In this document: positions 9,754 to 19,021 of the stretch, one piece after another
Numbering within the stretch: position 1 is the stretch's first letter
How the letters are laid out: every line of letters begins with the position of its first letter
From: Hymenopellis radicata
Lineage: Eukaryota > Basidiomycota > Agaricomycetes > Agaricales > Physalacriaceae
Direction of reading: 5' to 3'
DNA: 36,119 nucleotides
Assembly: GCA_015501595.1 (NCBI GenBank)
Contig: JADNRX010000522.1
Span: forward strand, 1-36,119
The notes under the pieces: model-generated
Told to the model about the DNA's origin: nothing
The model's database searches: none
The model's input: the letters and a program-made list of their open reading frames with translations, nothing else
Position numbers and translations under genes: made by a program

Positions 9754-11836
9754 TTAGAAGTTTTCTAATTTCGCGCGATTGATTAGCTGCCAGTCGCAAC
9801 AGAAGAAAAATAGAGCTGTGCTCACCTTTGCCGAAGAAGAAACGTGTACCCTTGGGATCCGAATACTTGTTGCACATCACATGCAGCTGCTTGGACAACA
9901 CGGGCGGACCGCAGAAGAACACGCCAACGTCCGACTCGGGGTGCTTCTCAGTAATCGAGGGGAACACCCGGTCCCAGTTCGGACGGCCAAAGTGCGTCGG
10001 GGCACGCAGCGCGGTGATCGCATCCTTCTCCGAGCCAACGTCGTGCACAATGATGTTGTTCATGTCGTCCTCCTTGATCTTGGCAGTAAGGTAGATGTTG
10101 ATCTCAATGCGGTTCTGTGTATCCTGTTCCTCGATGGCTGGAGCAGAGAGTGGAACCACTCGCGGTACCGTAGTCTCGAATGACCCAGGTGAAGTAGACC
10201 TGAAAAAAGACCGCGTGAGGCAAGGGCAGATAGCGTTGTCATGGGCATCGACGTACCTTGGACAAACCGCGTGGGCTTGGCGTTGCCAAAGTTGTTCATT
10301 CTGTACCAGATAGACTTTAGGATGCTGGAAGATGATGTTAGCCATAATGAGGCACGCTGAGACGTCACACTCACGAAGCGAAGGGGGTAACGCCAATACC
10401 GGCTCCGACGAGGAGGATGGTTTCGTATTTCAGGAAATCCTCCGAGGCAGAACCGAAACGGTCCGTCAACCATGACACGAGGAAGGGTGCGGTTGATGGG
10501 CGGGTTGACGTTGGTGCCGATGACCTGTCCGCCAGCCGGGATGTTTCTTCTCCTTGTCCTTGCCAAAGTCACATCCGACGGCCTTGGAAAGAGCAGTAGT
10601 GAAATCACCAGCGACACGGATATGGACGGAGATGTAGTCCTCCTCGGGCGCGCTGGTGAGAGTGAAAGGGTGCCATTGGAAGTAGGAGACCTCAGGGCAC
10701 GAGAGGAAGATGTATTGACCAGCGCGCGTTGTGGTCTTCTCCTTCTTGATCTGGAGCTCCATGACATTAGACGGATGCTGAATGACCTTGGAGATGTAGG
10801 TAACATGGCGGGAACGGATTTCACGAAGGACACGCTCCCAGATCCAAATAACACCACCGACGAGCCAGTAGCGCTATAAATGGATTAGAACATGAATAGG
10901 CCAAATATCGAGGAAGCTCACCCAGAAGACACCAATCACGTTGAAGGAGCAGTAGGGAGGCCTATCAGGCCTGATCATACAGAACATGCCGTGCAGTTGC
11001 CAGTTGATGAAGAAGACGATGAACAGATGGTGCGTGTACCAGAACTTTTCAAAGTTGGCACGGCGTCTCTTCTCCATGGCGTACCAAACCATGACACCCA
11101 AGGCGGCAGTCATGACCCAGCCAGTGATAAGGGACCACTGATGAAGTTGGCCAAGACCCACTCTTTGACCATCTCGCCGGCGGTGGCATTGGGGATTGCG
11201 AGTACCAGGCGCGTAAGGTTGACAATGTGGGCCAGGATGTGGACGGCAGAGCCAATGACAATGGACCAGGCAGTGGCCTTGTGCAACAAGAGGTTCTTGT
11301 CAAAGGGAATGATGTCGTTAAGTGGCGTGCGGCGAAGAAGGGAGACAAAGTTGCGGCAGACAGGTAAAAGAATGAATATGACGTCGACATGAAGAACAAG
11401 CGCCGCGGTACGAGCAATAGCTGCACGAAAACATGAGCAAAAGGTAGCGGGAAAAAAATAGTTGAAACGTACGGAAAGTGATGCCAAAGGTCTGACGGGC
11501 AGTGTTCGAGTTATCTTTCAACTGGTAATGGAAAAAACCAAAGACGGCTACGAGGAGGTGAAGCAGGATGAAGATGATAAAAAACATGTGGCGACCGCCG
11601 TCGTTTATCATCCACATGTCCCATTTCTCGCGGAGACTCTTGGCCTCAAAGGGCACCTTGAGCGACGCAGTGGTAAGCGAGCGCTGGAGGCCCTGGAGTC
11701 GGCGCCGCTCCGTCTTATTGCGCTGGAGATGGGTCGGCGTGTTTCCTCGTTTAAAGTCCAGGTCAGGGTGCGAGTCGAGCGATGCATTGGCAGCACCGCG
11801 GTCAGCAAAGTCGAATCCCGACGAACGGTTGGACAT
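9754..11836 (-). CDS. noxB: NADPH oxidase, NoxB type
   Basis: Minus-strand exons 11836-11473, 11420-10922, 10873-10375, 10324-10257, 10199-9826 and 9764-9754 (11 nt) give about 604 residues. Fungal NoxB is a membrane flavocytochrome that passes electrons from NADPH through FAD and two hemes to oxygen, making superoxide; it normally works with NoxR and a Rac GTPase in differentiation. Evidence: an N-terminal extension of about 80 residues before the first membrane helix, as in NoxB rather than Nox[16 protein letters not shown]; His-containing helices ([27 protein letters not shown]) for bis-heme ligation; FAD motif HPFTLTSA near 356-363; NADPH motif [11 protein letters not shown] near 443-453; VFFCGPP; and the family C-terminus FFFGKENF, completed only by the terminal micro-exon. 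The start at 11836 follows a 3' splice site at 11851, so an intron in the 5' UTR is likely. Six single-base indels interrupt the frame (near 11129, 10544-10546, 10456-10458, 10264-10266, 10161 and 10137). Confidence 0.95.
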
Positions 11837-12060
11837 GGCTTCCTGCGCGTCTATAAGAAAAGAAAGAAAAGGGAGACCGGCCTGGGTCAAAAGGGCGTGC
11901 TGGACGAAGGAAAGAAGGAGAGGGAGTGAAGGGGCAGAGCAAGAGCTGACACGAAGTGATGATGGTGGTATGTCGGGAGACGCCGCTATGGAAACAGCTG
12001 CCAAATTAGGAGACAGGCCCGAGCAATCGCAGCAGGTCTAGATCTTCCAGGACACGCTTT
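11837..12060 (-). promoter_or_regulatory. 5' leader of noxB with a probable UTR intron
   Basis: On the minus strand a pyrimidine-rich tract followed by TTATAG ends at 11851, 15 bases before the noxB start codon. This is a typical 3' splice site. The frame stays open upstream, but the upstream residues do not resemble Nox proteins, so I read this as a 5' UTR intron rather than extra coding sequence. The 5' splice site is not certain; GTGTCA near 11955 is one candidate. Confidence 0.45.
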
Positions 12061-13796
12061 CACTTTGTCTTCTGATGCCAGTTTGAAGGGGAAAGTAACT
12101 AGGGTCTCCCTCGATATATTAATGTCCTTCAGCTCTTGTTTACACATGCTGATTCTATGTATCCGACTGCATCACCATCAAGATCGCAGTCTTACACCTC
12201 GCGAACATCGCAAACGTTCGCTTCATGTTGATAGATGGCAGCTATGAAACAACGTCGTTTGCAAGTCTGTTTTCGCTGCAGACTTGAACAAGACCCTGAT
12301 GGAAATTAACTATCGACCTGTTGTCCTCTGATGCCATCAGCGACGACAACGAAGATTTCCTTCCACTTTGGCGATCTATTTATTGATGTGGGCCTCAGGA
12401 CACTGGACAGGTGCGCCCAGAACATCTTGGCTCTAAGATTCGGAACGCCCGTCAACGGCGTTCGTAGTTGAAGAGAATTTGCTCACATCAAAAGTGCATC
12501 AGCGAACAGCGCAGACATAAGTGTGCCCACATCACGGACGGGGGACGGTTAAAAAGGACGTCCGACCGAGTATTTTAGATACTGTACATGTGTGATATGC
12601 AAGCGCTCGACGTCTGGCGTGTGCTGAATGTGTAGCATCATGAGCAGCATCAGCAGATGTACTGCTGCCCAGAGATATCGGCTAGTCCGAACTAGAAGCA
12701 TTCACAGGAAGCCATCTGCTAAAGAAACCTCTTACATCAACACTATCCTGATATGAGAACGAAGAGACTGAGGCTCACCGGAAAGGAGGGATGTAAAGAC
12801 TGCAGCGCCAACCAGAATATACTATTTGACGGTTCCGTGCAACATAGTCGCTAACTTGCATTCGGACAGTACATCTCTCGACGCAGCACATTGCGGGAGT
12901 AATAGTCACAGTCCAGATATCACGACAGGATTAGCCTATTAGAGTAGCTGCATTAAACGCGGGAGGCGCCATCCAGCCTTTGTACTCTCAAGGTGAACCA
13001 GCTCGATTTCCTACGCCAGAGACCAAAGCAACGCGAATTCAACCGTTAATGAATAGGTCCGGAGAGGGATAGATACGGGTAGCCCAGATAAACGTGGCGC
13101 TAGAGTTGGCCAGAAGGGGCCGACGCGCCTTGGCCGATCGAGAGTACGAGTAGCGAAATTAACTGAGCTGTCGTTCGGGAGCGGGAGATTTCGGGTGACA
13201 AAAATGCGAATTGAATACGCTGTATTGAAGACGCCGATAAGTGCTGTTGAAAGCGCTAACCAAGTTCGAAGTGGCTGTGCAACCAGGTACCAGTGCAACC
13301 GGACCGAATTCATAACGTTCGCGACAACTTCAAGGTTTTTGGTTACGGTGTTGACAACAGATACTGAGTGAACTTGGCGTGAACTGATCTTGAGCACAAG
13401 ATGATGGAGTGGGAATCATTGGATTTAGGCTCTGAGAGAAGTCTGCGTGGAGACGCCGCATGCACTCGAGCGTGAAGTGTAAAGGAAAGAGCACGGCGAT
13501 ATCTCGTCAATTAAGAGGTCATGCATGTCATCTTCCATGTTGTCGACGTCGCTTCGTCAGTCCTCATGGTTCACTGTCGCACAATAATCGCTCGTGGTAT
13601 TATATACGTATACTAATAGTCGTATACTCGAACCTTTATGTAAAATCATGATTTGTGATACTAGGCGCCGATACGTGAAGAAGCTGGAGAAACTGTATTT
13701 AGGCATTCATTTTGGTTGTTTCTTCGGATACGTGAGGGTTATATTACTGTCAGAAATAACGACGTGCCAGGGAAGGAGGCACGGATGGGAGCATCA
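12061..13796. other. Intergenic region with no recognised gene
   Basis: The stretch is mixed-composition DNA with no family motif on either strand. One minus frame (13397-13011) is open for 128 codons, but its translation has no recognisable motif, signal peptide or plausible context. I see no tandem repeat, tRNA or clear splice structure here. Confidence 0.3.
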
Positions 13797-14507
13797 TCAA
13801 TTGTACAACTTGTCGTAGTCATGCTCATGGTGGTGGCGCAACGCCACGAGAAGAGGCACAACATTAGGGCCAGGAGGAGAAGGGCGTAAGGTAACGAAGT
13901 CATCAGTCACCTGAGAGGATACCAGAAGGTCCTCAAGCCCGTAGCGATCCATCAATTGGCGGAGGGAAATATGGGAAAGGGTAGGGCCTTGGTCAACTAT
14001 CCAGCTATCCGTCTCAACATGAGCGGGGATGAGAGCCCACCACGAAAAAGAGCCCGTAGCTGCCATCGCGACCTGACGGTCCCGCGCAGTGATCGGTGCG
14101 AATGTGGCCATATAAGCACGTAGGGCGGCCTGGGTCAGGCTGTCGGCAGAGCTCGAATAATTATCTGAAGCGCCTGAGAAGGAGTACATCCCCACGAGCC
14201 AGTGCTGTGGAATAGAGGAAAGAATACTCTCAGCCGCGGCGGGCCCGCCGAACCTCCCTGATTCAAATGGAACCGTAGCCAAATGAACGTGGGGCTTGAT
14301 CAAATAGTACATCGGGCAACTTGACCAGGGAACAACGTTGTCAGGATACCAAAACGGAATAAAGGCCAAAATCTGCCTGACCGTCAAAAGTTCTCGGGAG
14401 AAGTGGCGAAAAGGATATGCCAGCTTGGAGGCGAGAGGGAACGACTGTCTTCCATCATCTTGTCGAGTCTGAGTATAGTAGTAAGCACAATAATATCCTA
14501 AGGACAC
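13797..14507 (-). CDS. Hypothetical protein, unrecognised (C-terminal exon)
   Basis: A minus-strand frame of 236 codons stays open without any indel and ends in TGA at 13799-13797. Its translation is rich in Trp, Tyr, Pro and His, with stretches such as FIPFWYPDNVVPWSSC and GSFSWWALIPAHVE and a His-rich end (HHHEHDYDK). I do not recognise the family. The 5' end of the frame begins with GTG, not ATG. A good 3' splice site (branch-like CTTAC, then ATACTCAG) ends at about 14467, and GTACTT about 60 bases upstream could be its donor, so this is probably the last exon of a spliced gene whose first exon is unplaced. Composition resembles structured protein more than noise. A lineage-specific gene is one possibility; a relic of a mycovirus coat protein is speculative and unsupported by any motif. 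Confidence 0.45.
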   Translation of the reverse strand: MSLGYYCAYYYTQTRQDDGRQSFPLASKLAYPFRHFSRELLTVRQILAFIPFWYPDNVVPWSSCPMYYLIKPHVHLATVPFESGRFGGPAAAESILSSIPQHWLVGMYSFSGASDNYSSSADSLTQAALRAYMATFAPITARDRQVAMAATGSFSWWALIPAHVETDSWIVDQGPTLSHISLRQLMDRYGLEDLLVSSQVTDDFVTLRPSPPGPNVVPLLVALRHHHEHDYDKLYN

Positions 14508-15901
14508 CGCTTAGGGATGATGGAAGTACCCTACCCTGCGACACAATGAGTATCTACACGTCTGTTAGTCAAGTATTCAAGGTCATAAGGAAATCATTGC
14601 TGACGTCGACCTCCGGCATCATCCGATCAGTGTGGGAACCGCTGAGTAAGACTGTACAGTTCTAGGCATACCCAGAGACGCTCCCACCAATCCCGTCCTT
14701 CAGCTCCACTCACACTACATCAAGTGCGTATCCGCCTGCTCTCGCTACTTTTCCTCTACTAACCTCTACCTCTGCAGAATGAGAGAAAAGTGGAAGAAAA
14801 AGAGGTCCCGCAGACTCAGGCGCAAGCGCAGAAAGATGAGGGCTCGTTCCAGTGCGTATCCGTTTCCCATCTGCCGCACCCCAGACGCTAATCGATCCAT
14901 GCAGAGTAAACAACGACCCGACGTGTGCTGCCGCGCCATGGCAAACCGGACCGTCTAACATCGCGTCCGACCTTTGTCGCTCACAGTACAATCGCGCCTC
15001 GCCTACACGTTCACGGGAGGGGCGGTCGCAGCACTAGCTTTAAATCAATCATAGCCGGGCTGTTGTATGGGTCGTTTGAAATGTATAATTTTTGAAGAGA
15101 AAAAGTATTTTCTTGACCGTGGCTCGTGTGATGTGTGATATCATTCTTGCACTCGAAGATTCTAGGTTTTCTCCTGCTTCCACGTAAGGTTGACGTTGTG
15201 TGGGGACCGCGCGAAGGCGATGACTGAATTGCCTGCGCTTTGCAGAATTGTCGGACGATGGGGCAGTGACGCGCGGAACCTTGAACCTTCCTGAGCCAAT
15301 GTACATATGCACCCATAACACGTCCGGTAACTTGGGGCACTGTTTTGCTTTCACATGTATGTACAGCTTCGCGCTTTCATGTTCTGCGGATCTTCTAAAT
15401 CAGAATCTTGGTAACTTCTAACTCAGCGATTGAATCGCCTCGATAACTTTGACGCTGCCGACAGTGGCCTCTTCGGCGTACATGTCAGATCCTTGCGTCG
15501 CGCCATATGCAACGCTTGCGTACCCTTGACGCGAATTGAATACGTGCGCCTTGTGGAATTCGAGTCAGAAATGCCATTTTACTAGTTCCGGTGACTCGCT
15601 CACCACGATGCTCACAGTACCGCTTTCGGAATTGACGTCCCTTTCTGCCAATCTGACTGCGTGGATCGCGTAACGGGTTTTCTTGCCTCCTGCTAGCGAC
15701 ATTCTCGCAATAATAATGATCGAAAGTGGCCGGCAAGCGGCGAGTCACAAACCGATGCCTCCCATTCCTTGTTCATATACTGTACATTTTTGGAATAGCT
15801 AACTAGATGTGGCGTACGGTCAAGGGTGCCTCATCGGCCAATACGTCGTCTATGGTACGAAGAGAATTATCCGTCTGAAGGATTGATCCAGAGTTATAGT
15901 T
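14508..15901. other. Intergenic region with no recognised gene
   Basis: No frame here resembles a known protein. Several frames of 60-110 codons on both strands overlap each other, which is expected of random GC-balanced DNA. A possible unplaced first exon of the 13797-14507 gene may lie near 14525-14640 on the minus strand, but no start codon with a good donor can be assigned. Confidence 0.3.
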
Positions 15902-16190
15902 CAATACGAAGGTTTTGGGTTCTTGGTACCAGGCGATGTCAGAGGCTTCGCGGGCGAGGCTTCATATTCCACGAGATTTGGCTGTAAAACGAGTGAGAAA
16001 TGTGGAAATGCAGTTCAAGTTAAAAAGGATCAACTTACGGAACGGAGCCGCGGGTGAAGCTCGCCCTTGATAAACCGTCGTCGTACTCCATCCCCTCCAG
16101 CTCGACGGCGGTCTCGTTGTTATTCTGCTCCTGTTCGACAATGGCTTTTCCTCCTCGTGGTCGTTCGCACATACGAGTTGAGTGAGGTGT
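15902..16190 (-). CDS. Hypothetical C-terminal coding fragment, unrecognised
   Basis: Two minus-strand blocks read like protein. The first, about 16174-16035, is acidic and polar (KAIVEQEQNNNETAVELEG, then EYDDGLSRASFTRGSV). The second, from a 3' splice site ending at 15978, reads NLVEYEASPAKPLTSPGTKN and stops with TGA at 15904-15902. A GTAAGT donor at about 16036 and a TTTTACAG acceptor bound a 59-nt intron between them. The phases do not join without a one-base correction, a problem shared with other genes in this window. The blocks may be the tail of the gene ending at 16326, if that stop is an artefact, or a separate small gene with no located start. Confidence 0.35.
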
Positions 16191-16325
16191 GTCGTTTGTC
16201 GGGACGGCGGCACAGTGCCCTGTCGTCGAATGGGAACCCTTTGTGGGACGAAGGGAGACCAATGACGAAGGAAGGTATAAGGCGGTTGGCAGCGACAGCG
16301 ACGAAGAGTGGTGCGGTGCGTGTTA

Positions 16326-16831
16326 TCAGAATGAGTCGACGTAGTCGGCGTTGTTGTCTTCTGGGGATATGGCTGAATTGGAGGATGAGGAGGATAACTT
16401 TGACACCAATATTTCCGTCTCCTTCCGAGCTGGCAATCTAGGGCTGGCTGCCATCAATGGGCAGAACTCCCTTGTAGTCCTTGACGCTATTCTGGGACCA
16501 GTCGCTCTCACGCTTAGAGCGAATGTCGTGCAAAGTGTACGTGTGAGGCGTGCGCGACACGATAGCCGGACCATCAGAACGAGTGGAACTTGTGCGAGCG
16601 ATCCGCAGATGGAGAGGATGACGCGGAGAGTCAATGTCGTGAGAATAGCTGCTATACTAGTGTACGAACTGGTTAGACACAGTTTCCATAAGATGGGCCA
16701 TTCAAACGACGCACGTAGTGACTATGGTCTTGACAGGATCAGCTTCATTTTTGGGCTTCATGATGAACAAGGAGAGCAGATAGACGTACTGAGGCGGTAC
16801 CCAGCAAGATTGGGAAGATTGCGATACATCC
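16326..16831 (-). CDS. Putative membrane protein, C-terminal exons; product unknown
   Basis: Two minus-strand exons are supported. The first, 16831-16715, begins after a CTAG acceptor and encodes a hydrophobic stretch (CIAIFPILLGTAS, then VYLLSLFIMKPKNEADPVK), probably one membrane segment followed by a polar tail. It appears to hold one extra base near 16788. A GTGCGT donor and a GCAG acceptor flank an intron at 16649-16714. The second exon, 16648-16326, encodes a long hydrophilic tail (SHDIDSPRHPLHLRIARTSS, then YTLHDIRSKRESDWSQNSVK) and ends in a Ser-rich, acidic C-terminus (SPEDNNADYVDSF, TGA), provided one C is removed from the CCC run near 16445. Codon use (AAG, GAC, GTC) fits the other genes. 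The 5' part probably lies between 16850 and 17500, where minus frames such as ADVISNVASSDLDRLDSGSH look coding. I do not recognise the family. Confidence 0.5.
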
Positions 16832-16849
16832 CTAGCCCTGTTCGAGTGG

Positions 16850-17500
16850 GACGTCTAAAATGGTGAGCGGATCGAAAAGGCGCAGTGAATTCGAACATCC
16901 TGGGATAATTCGCATCGAACAACGGCATCTTAAAAGTCGTCCTCGCGACCGCTCCGAGGCTGAAGAGGTAAAGGCAGGGGTAGGCAGAATGCGTCGGGGT
17001 ATACGTTTAGAAAGAGAGAGGAGAGGCGCGGGTAGGAGCGACGGTCCTCCGTCATGGGAGAGGACATTTAAAGAAGGTGGGCAAAGATAAAGGTGCGGAA
17101 GAGGATGAAGCGGAAAGAGGATGAAGGAGACGCGGAAAAGCAGTTGACGTGGAGAGCCCGATGATATAGTCTAGACGCGAGTTCGCTGTGGGATCCGGAG
17201 TCAAGGCGGTCCAAATCGGACGACGCGACGTTGGAGATAACGTCAGCGGCCACAGCGTCGTCGCCATACGCGCAGTATCACCGTCGTCCTCCAAAAAAAC
17301 GGCTGTCATAATCCGTCGTGGTGAACCCGGGCCTGGTGCCACAGTGGCACACACAGCCCAGCAACCTGATCTGCGTGAATGCAGGCGGGAGTCGTCTCGT
17401 GCTAGTGCCAAACCTGACAAACATTGTACGAGGAAGAAAAAGCCCCCAAAAAAGCGAAAATCATCGAACATTGTGGCCAAGAAGTGCATTGAGCGGATCC
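16850..17500 (-). other. Probable 5' coding region of the putative membrane protein gene
   Basis: On the minus strand, frames around 17410-17050 (for example FLEDDGDTA and ADVISNVASSDLDRLDSGSH) look more protein-like than the plus-strand frames, but they change frame and no complete exon chain could be built. A start codon, splice sites and the joins to the exons below 16831 remain unassigned. Confidence 0.3.
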
Positions 17501-18182
17501 AACATTAGCAAACATAGGTTAACCTCCATTATCTAAGAGGTCGCTGGGATGACGTAAGGTCTTTTCGAAAAAACCGGGGTGAATACACAATCCTCTTAAA
17601 ATCGGTTTGTGAATCACTGCCACACTGTGTAAGCTGCAGCATCAAGCTGTGTTGGTCACTCATGACGAATAGCCTTCTATGGCATACACAGCTGTGACAT
17701 ATGTCACCCCTCTGACTCACTTCATCTTCCGAGCCTCCGAGCCGTCATCCAATTGAACCGAGCTCTTCCGAATCGGTGTTTTTGGCTCGTTGAAACGCAC
17801 ACAGCAGAGATCGACGGCTTTGTTAGTACCCGTAACGGACCTCTTCGTGTATTCCCATGACACATGTGGCACACCGCAGTGATATTCGCATCGCCCACTC
17901 GCGGAGCACACTGAGCAACGGGGGTACCTTGTCAAAGAGCAGTACGCGCGGAGGGAACAGGAAGGCCGAAAGGATAATGTCATCTGGGTATGGCTAGAGA
18001 AGCTCTAGCATGCAGTGATGCGTTGCTGACTCGGTTCGGGCTGACTCCAGAACAACCGGCAATTGCCGAATCCGCTCCTATAAAAGCGAAACAAACGCGT
18101 TTGCAATCCATTTCCCATACTCCGCCGCCACTTTTCCCTCGGTCCTTCGTGCACTACACTAGAACATCCCCAATTCCCTATA
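17501..18182. promoter_or_regulatory. Upstream region of the Hsp20 gene with a TATA box
   Basis: TATAAAAG at 18079-18086 lies 97 bp before the Hsp20 start codon, a typical position for a strong TATA promoter of a stress gene. I looked for heat-shock elements (inverted GAA/TTC units spaced by two bases) and found only imperfect, widely spaced candidates between 18040 and 18060. The rest of the stretch holds no recognisable gene. Confidence 0.55.
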
Positions 18183-19021
18183 ATGTCTCCAGCGCACTCC
18201 AAGTCTACGCGCAAGGCCATCCACACGGTCAACCCACGCGCCTTGCCGGAGAGCCTCCAGGCAATCGTCGAGCGCTACACTCAGGCCAAAGTCAGGGATC
18301 TAGTCAATAGAGGTGTTGTCTCTGTCAATGCCGACTATATCAAGGCCACGAGAACAACTGAACAAGTCGTTCGCGCTGAGCAGACGTTCATACCTCGGTA
18401 AGCCACAACTTCGTTTTTGCGTCCTTCAGGACTCTGAGCTTATTTTACAGCATGGATGTTTACGATAATCCCGCGTCGCCCAACTTCATTGCGACATTCG
18501 AGCTTCCGGGCGTTAGGACAGCAGATATGAAGCTGTCTGTCAAGGAAGGAAATCTCATCATCGATGGCGAACGTCGGTGTCCTATGATTCACTGCGGCGC
18601 TGCGAATGAGCCTCCCAAGGTTGCCACCGACGACGGACATGGATCTTCTGCTATGAAGATCGACGTCCTCCCCGTCAAGGCTGCCGTTAAAGAACTCAGA
18701 TATGGGCGGTTCTACCGCGCTGTGCCTCTCCCTCCGGGTGTCCAAGTGAGTACATCTCCTCTATGTTTTGCCAATGCGATGCACTTCCATCCACATGCGT
18801 TACCTCGCGCGTGATGTCATCCCATTTCCATTGTCTTCTATATTCGTCTAGTAAAGGACTTGAAGCTTATTGTTCGCTCTTTTTAGCAATCTGATATCTC
18901 GGCGCAGCTGTACGAGGGCATGCTCACTGTCAGCTGGCCTCGCGTCGTCGCCACCGGGTCTGCTACCGCTAGCGCGCCTGAGACGCCTATGTCCGTTACC
19001 GCGACGCTCGTCGAGGCCTAA
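18183..19021 (+). CDS. Small heat-shock protein, Hsp20 / alpha-crystallin family
   Basis: Exons 18183-18397, 18451-18745 and 18887-19021 give 214 residues with no frame problem. Small heat-shock proteins bind unfolding proteins in the cytosol and form large oligomers without using ATP. The N-terminal 71 residues are the variable arm. The alpha-crystallin domain begins at about residue 72 (RMDVYDNPASPNFIATFELP), continues through MKLSVKEGNLIIDGERR and, after a long acidic/polar loop (about residues 113-148), reaches VKELRYGRFYRAVPLPPGV. It closes with LYEGMLTVSWPR near 178-189. The C-terminal tail is Ala/Thr/Pro-rich and has no clear I-x-I motif. The loop inside the domain is longer than in plant or animal Hsp20s, which I believe is common in basidiomycetes. 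Intron 2 (141 nt) is about three times longer than other introns here. It stands alone with a TATA box upstream, consistent with inducible expression. Confidence 0.93.

Noticed and set aside
9754..11836. Ferric reductase (FRE family) instead of N-terminally extended NoxB
   Set aside because: [11 protein letters not shown], the KENF C-terminus and MWMINDGGR near the N-terminus are Nox features; the long N-terminal extension fits NoxB rather than NoxA.
9779..11929. Plus-strand frames opposite noxB (up to 166 codons)
   Set aside because: They are antisense shadows of the conserved noxB exons.
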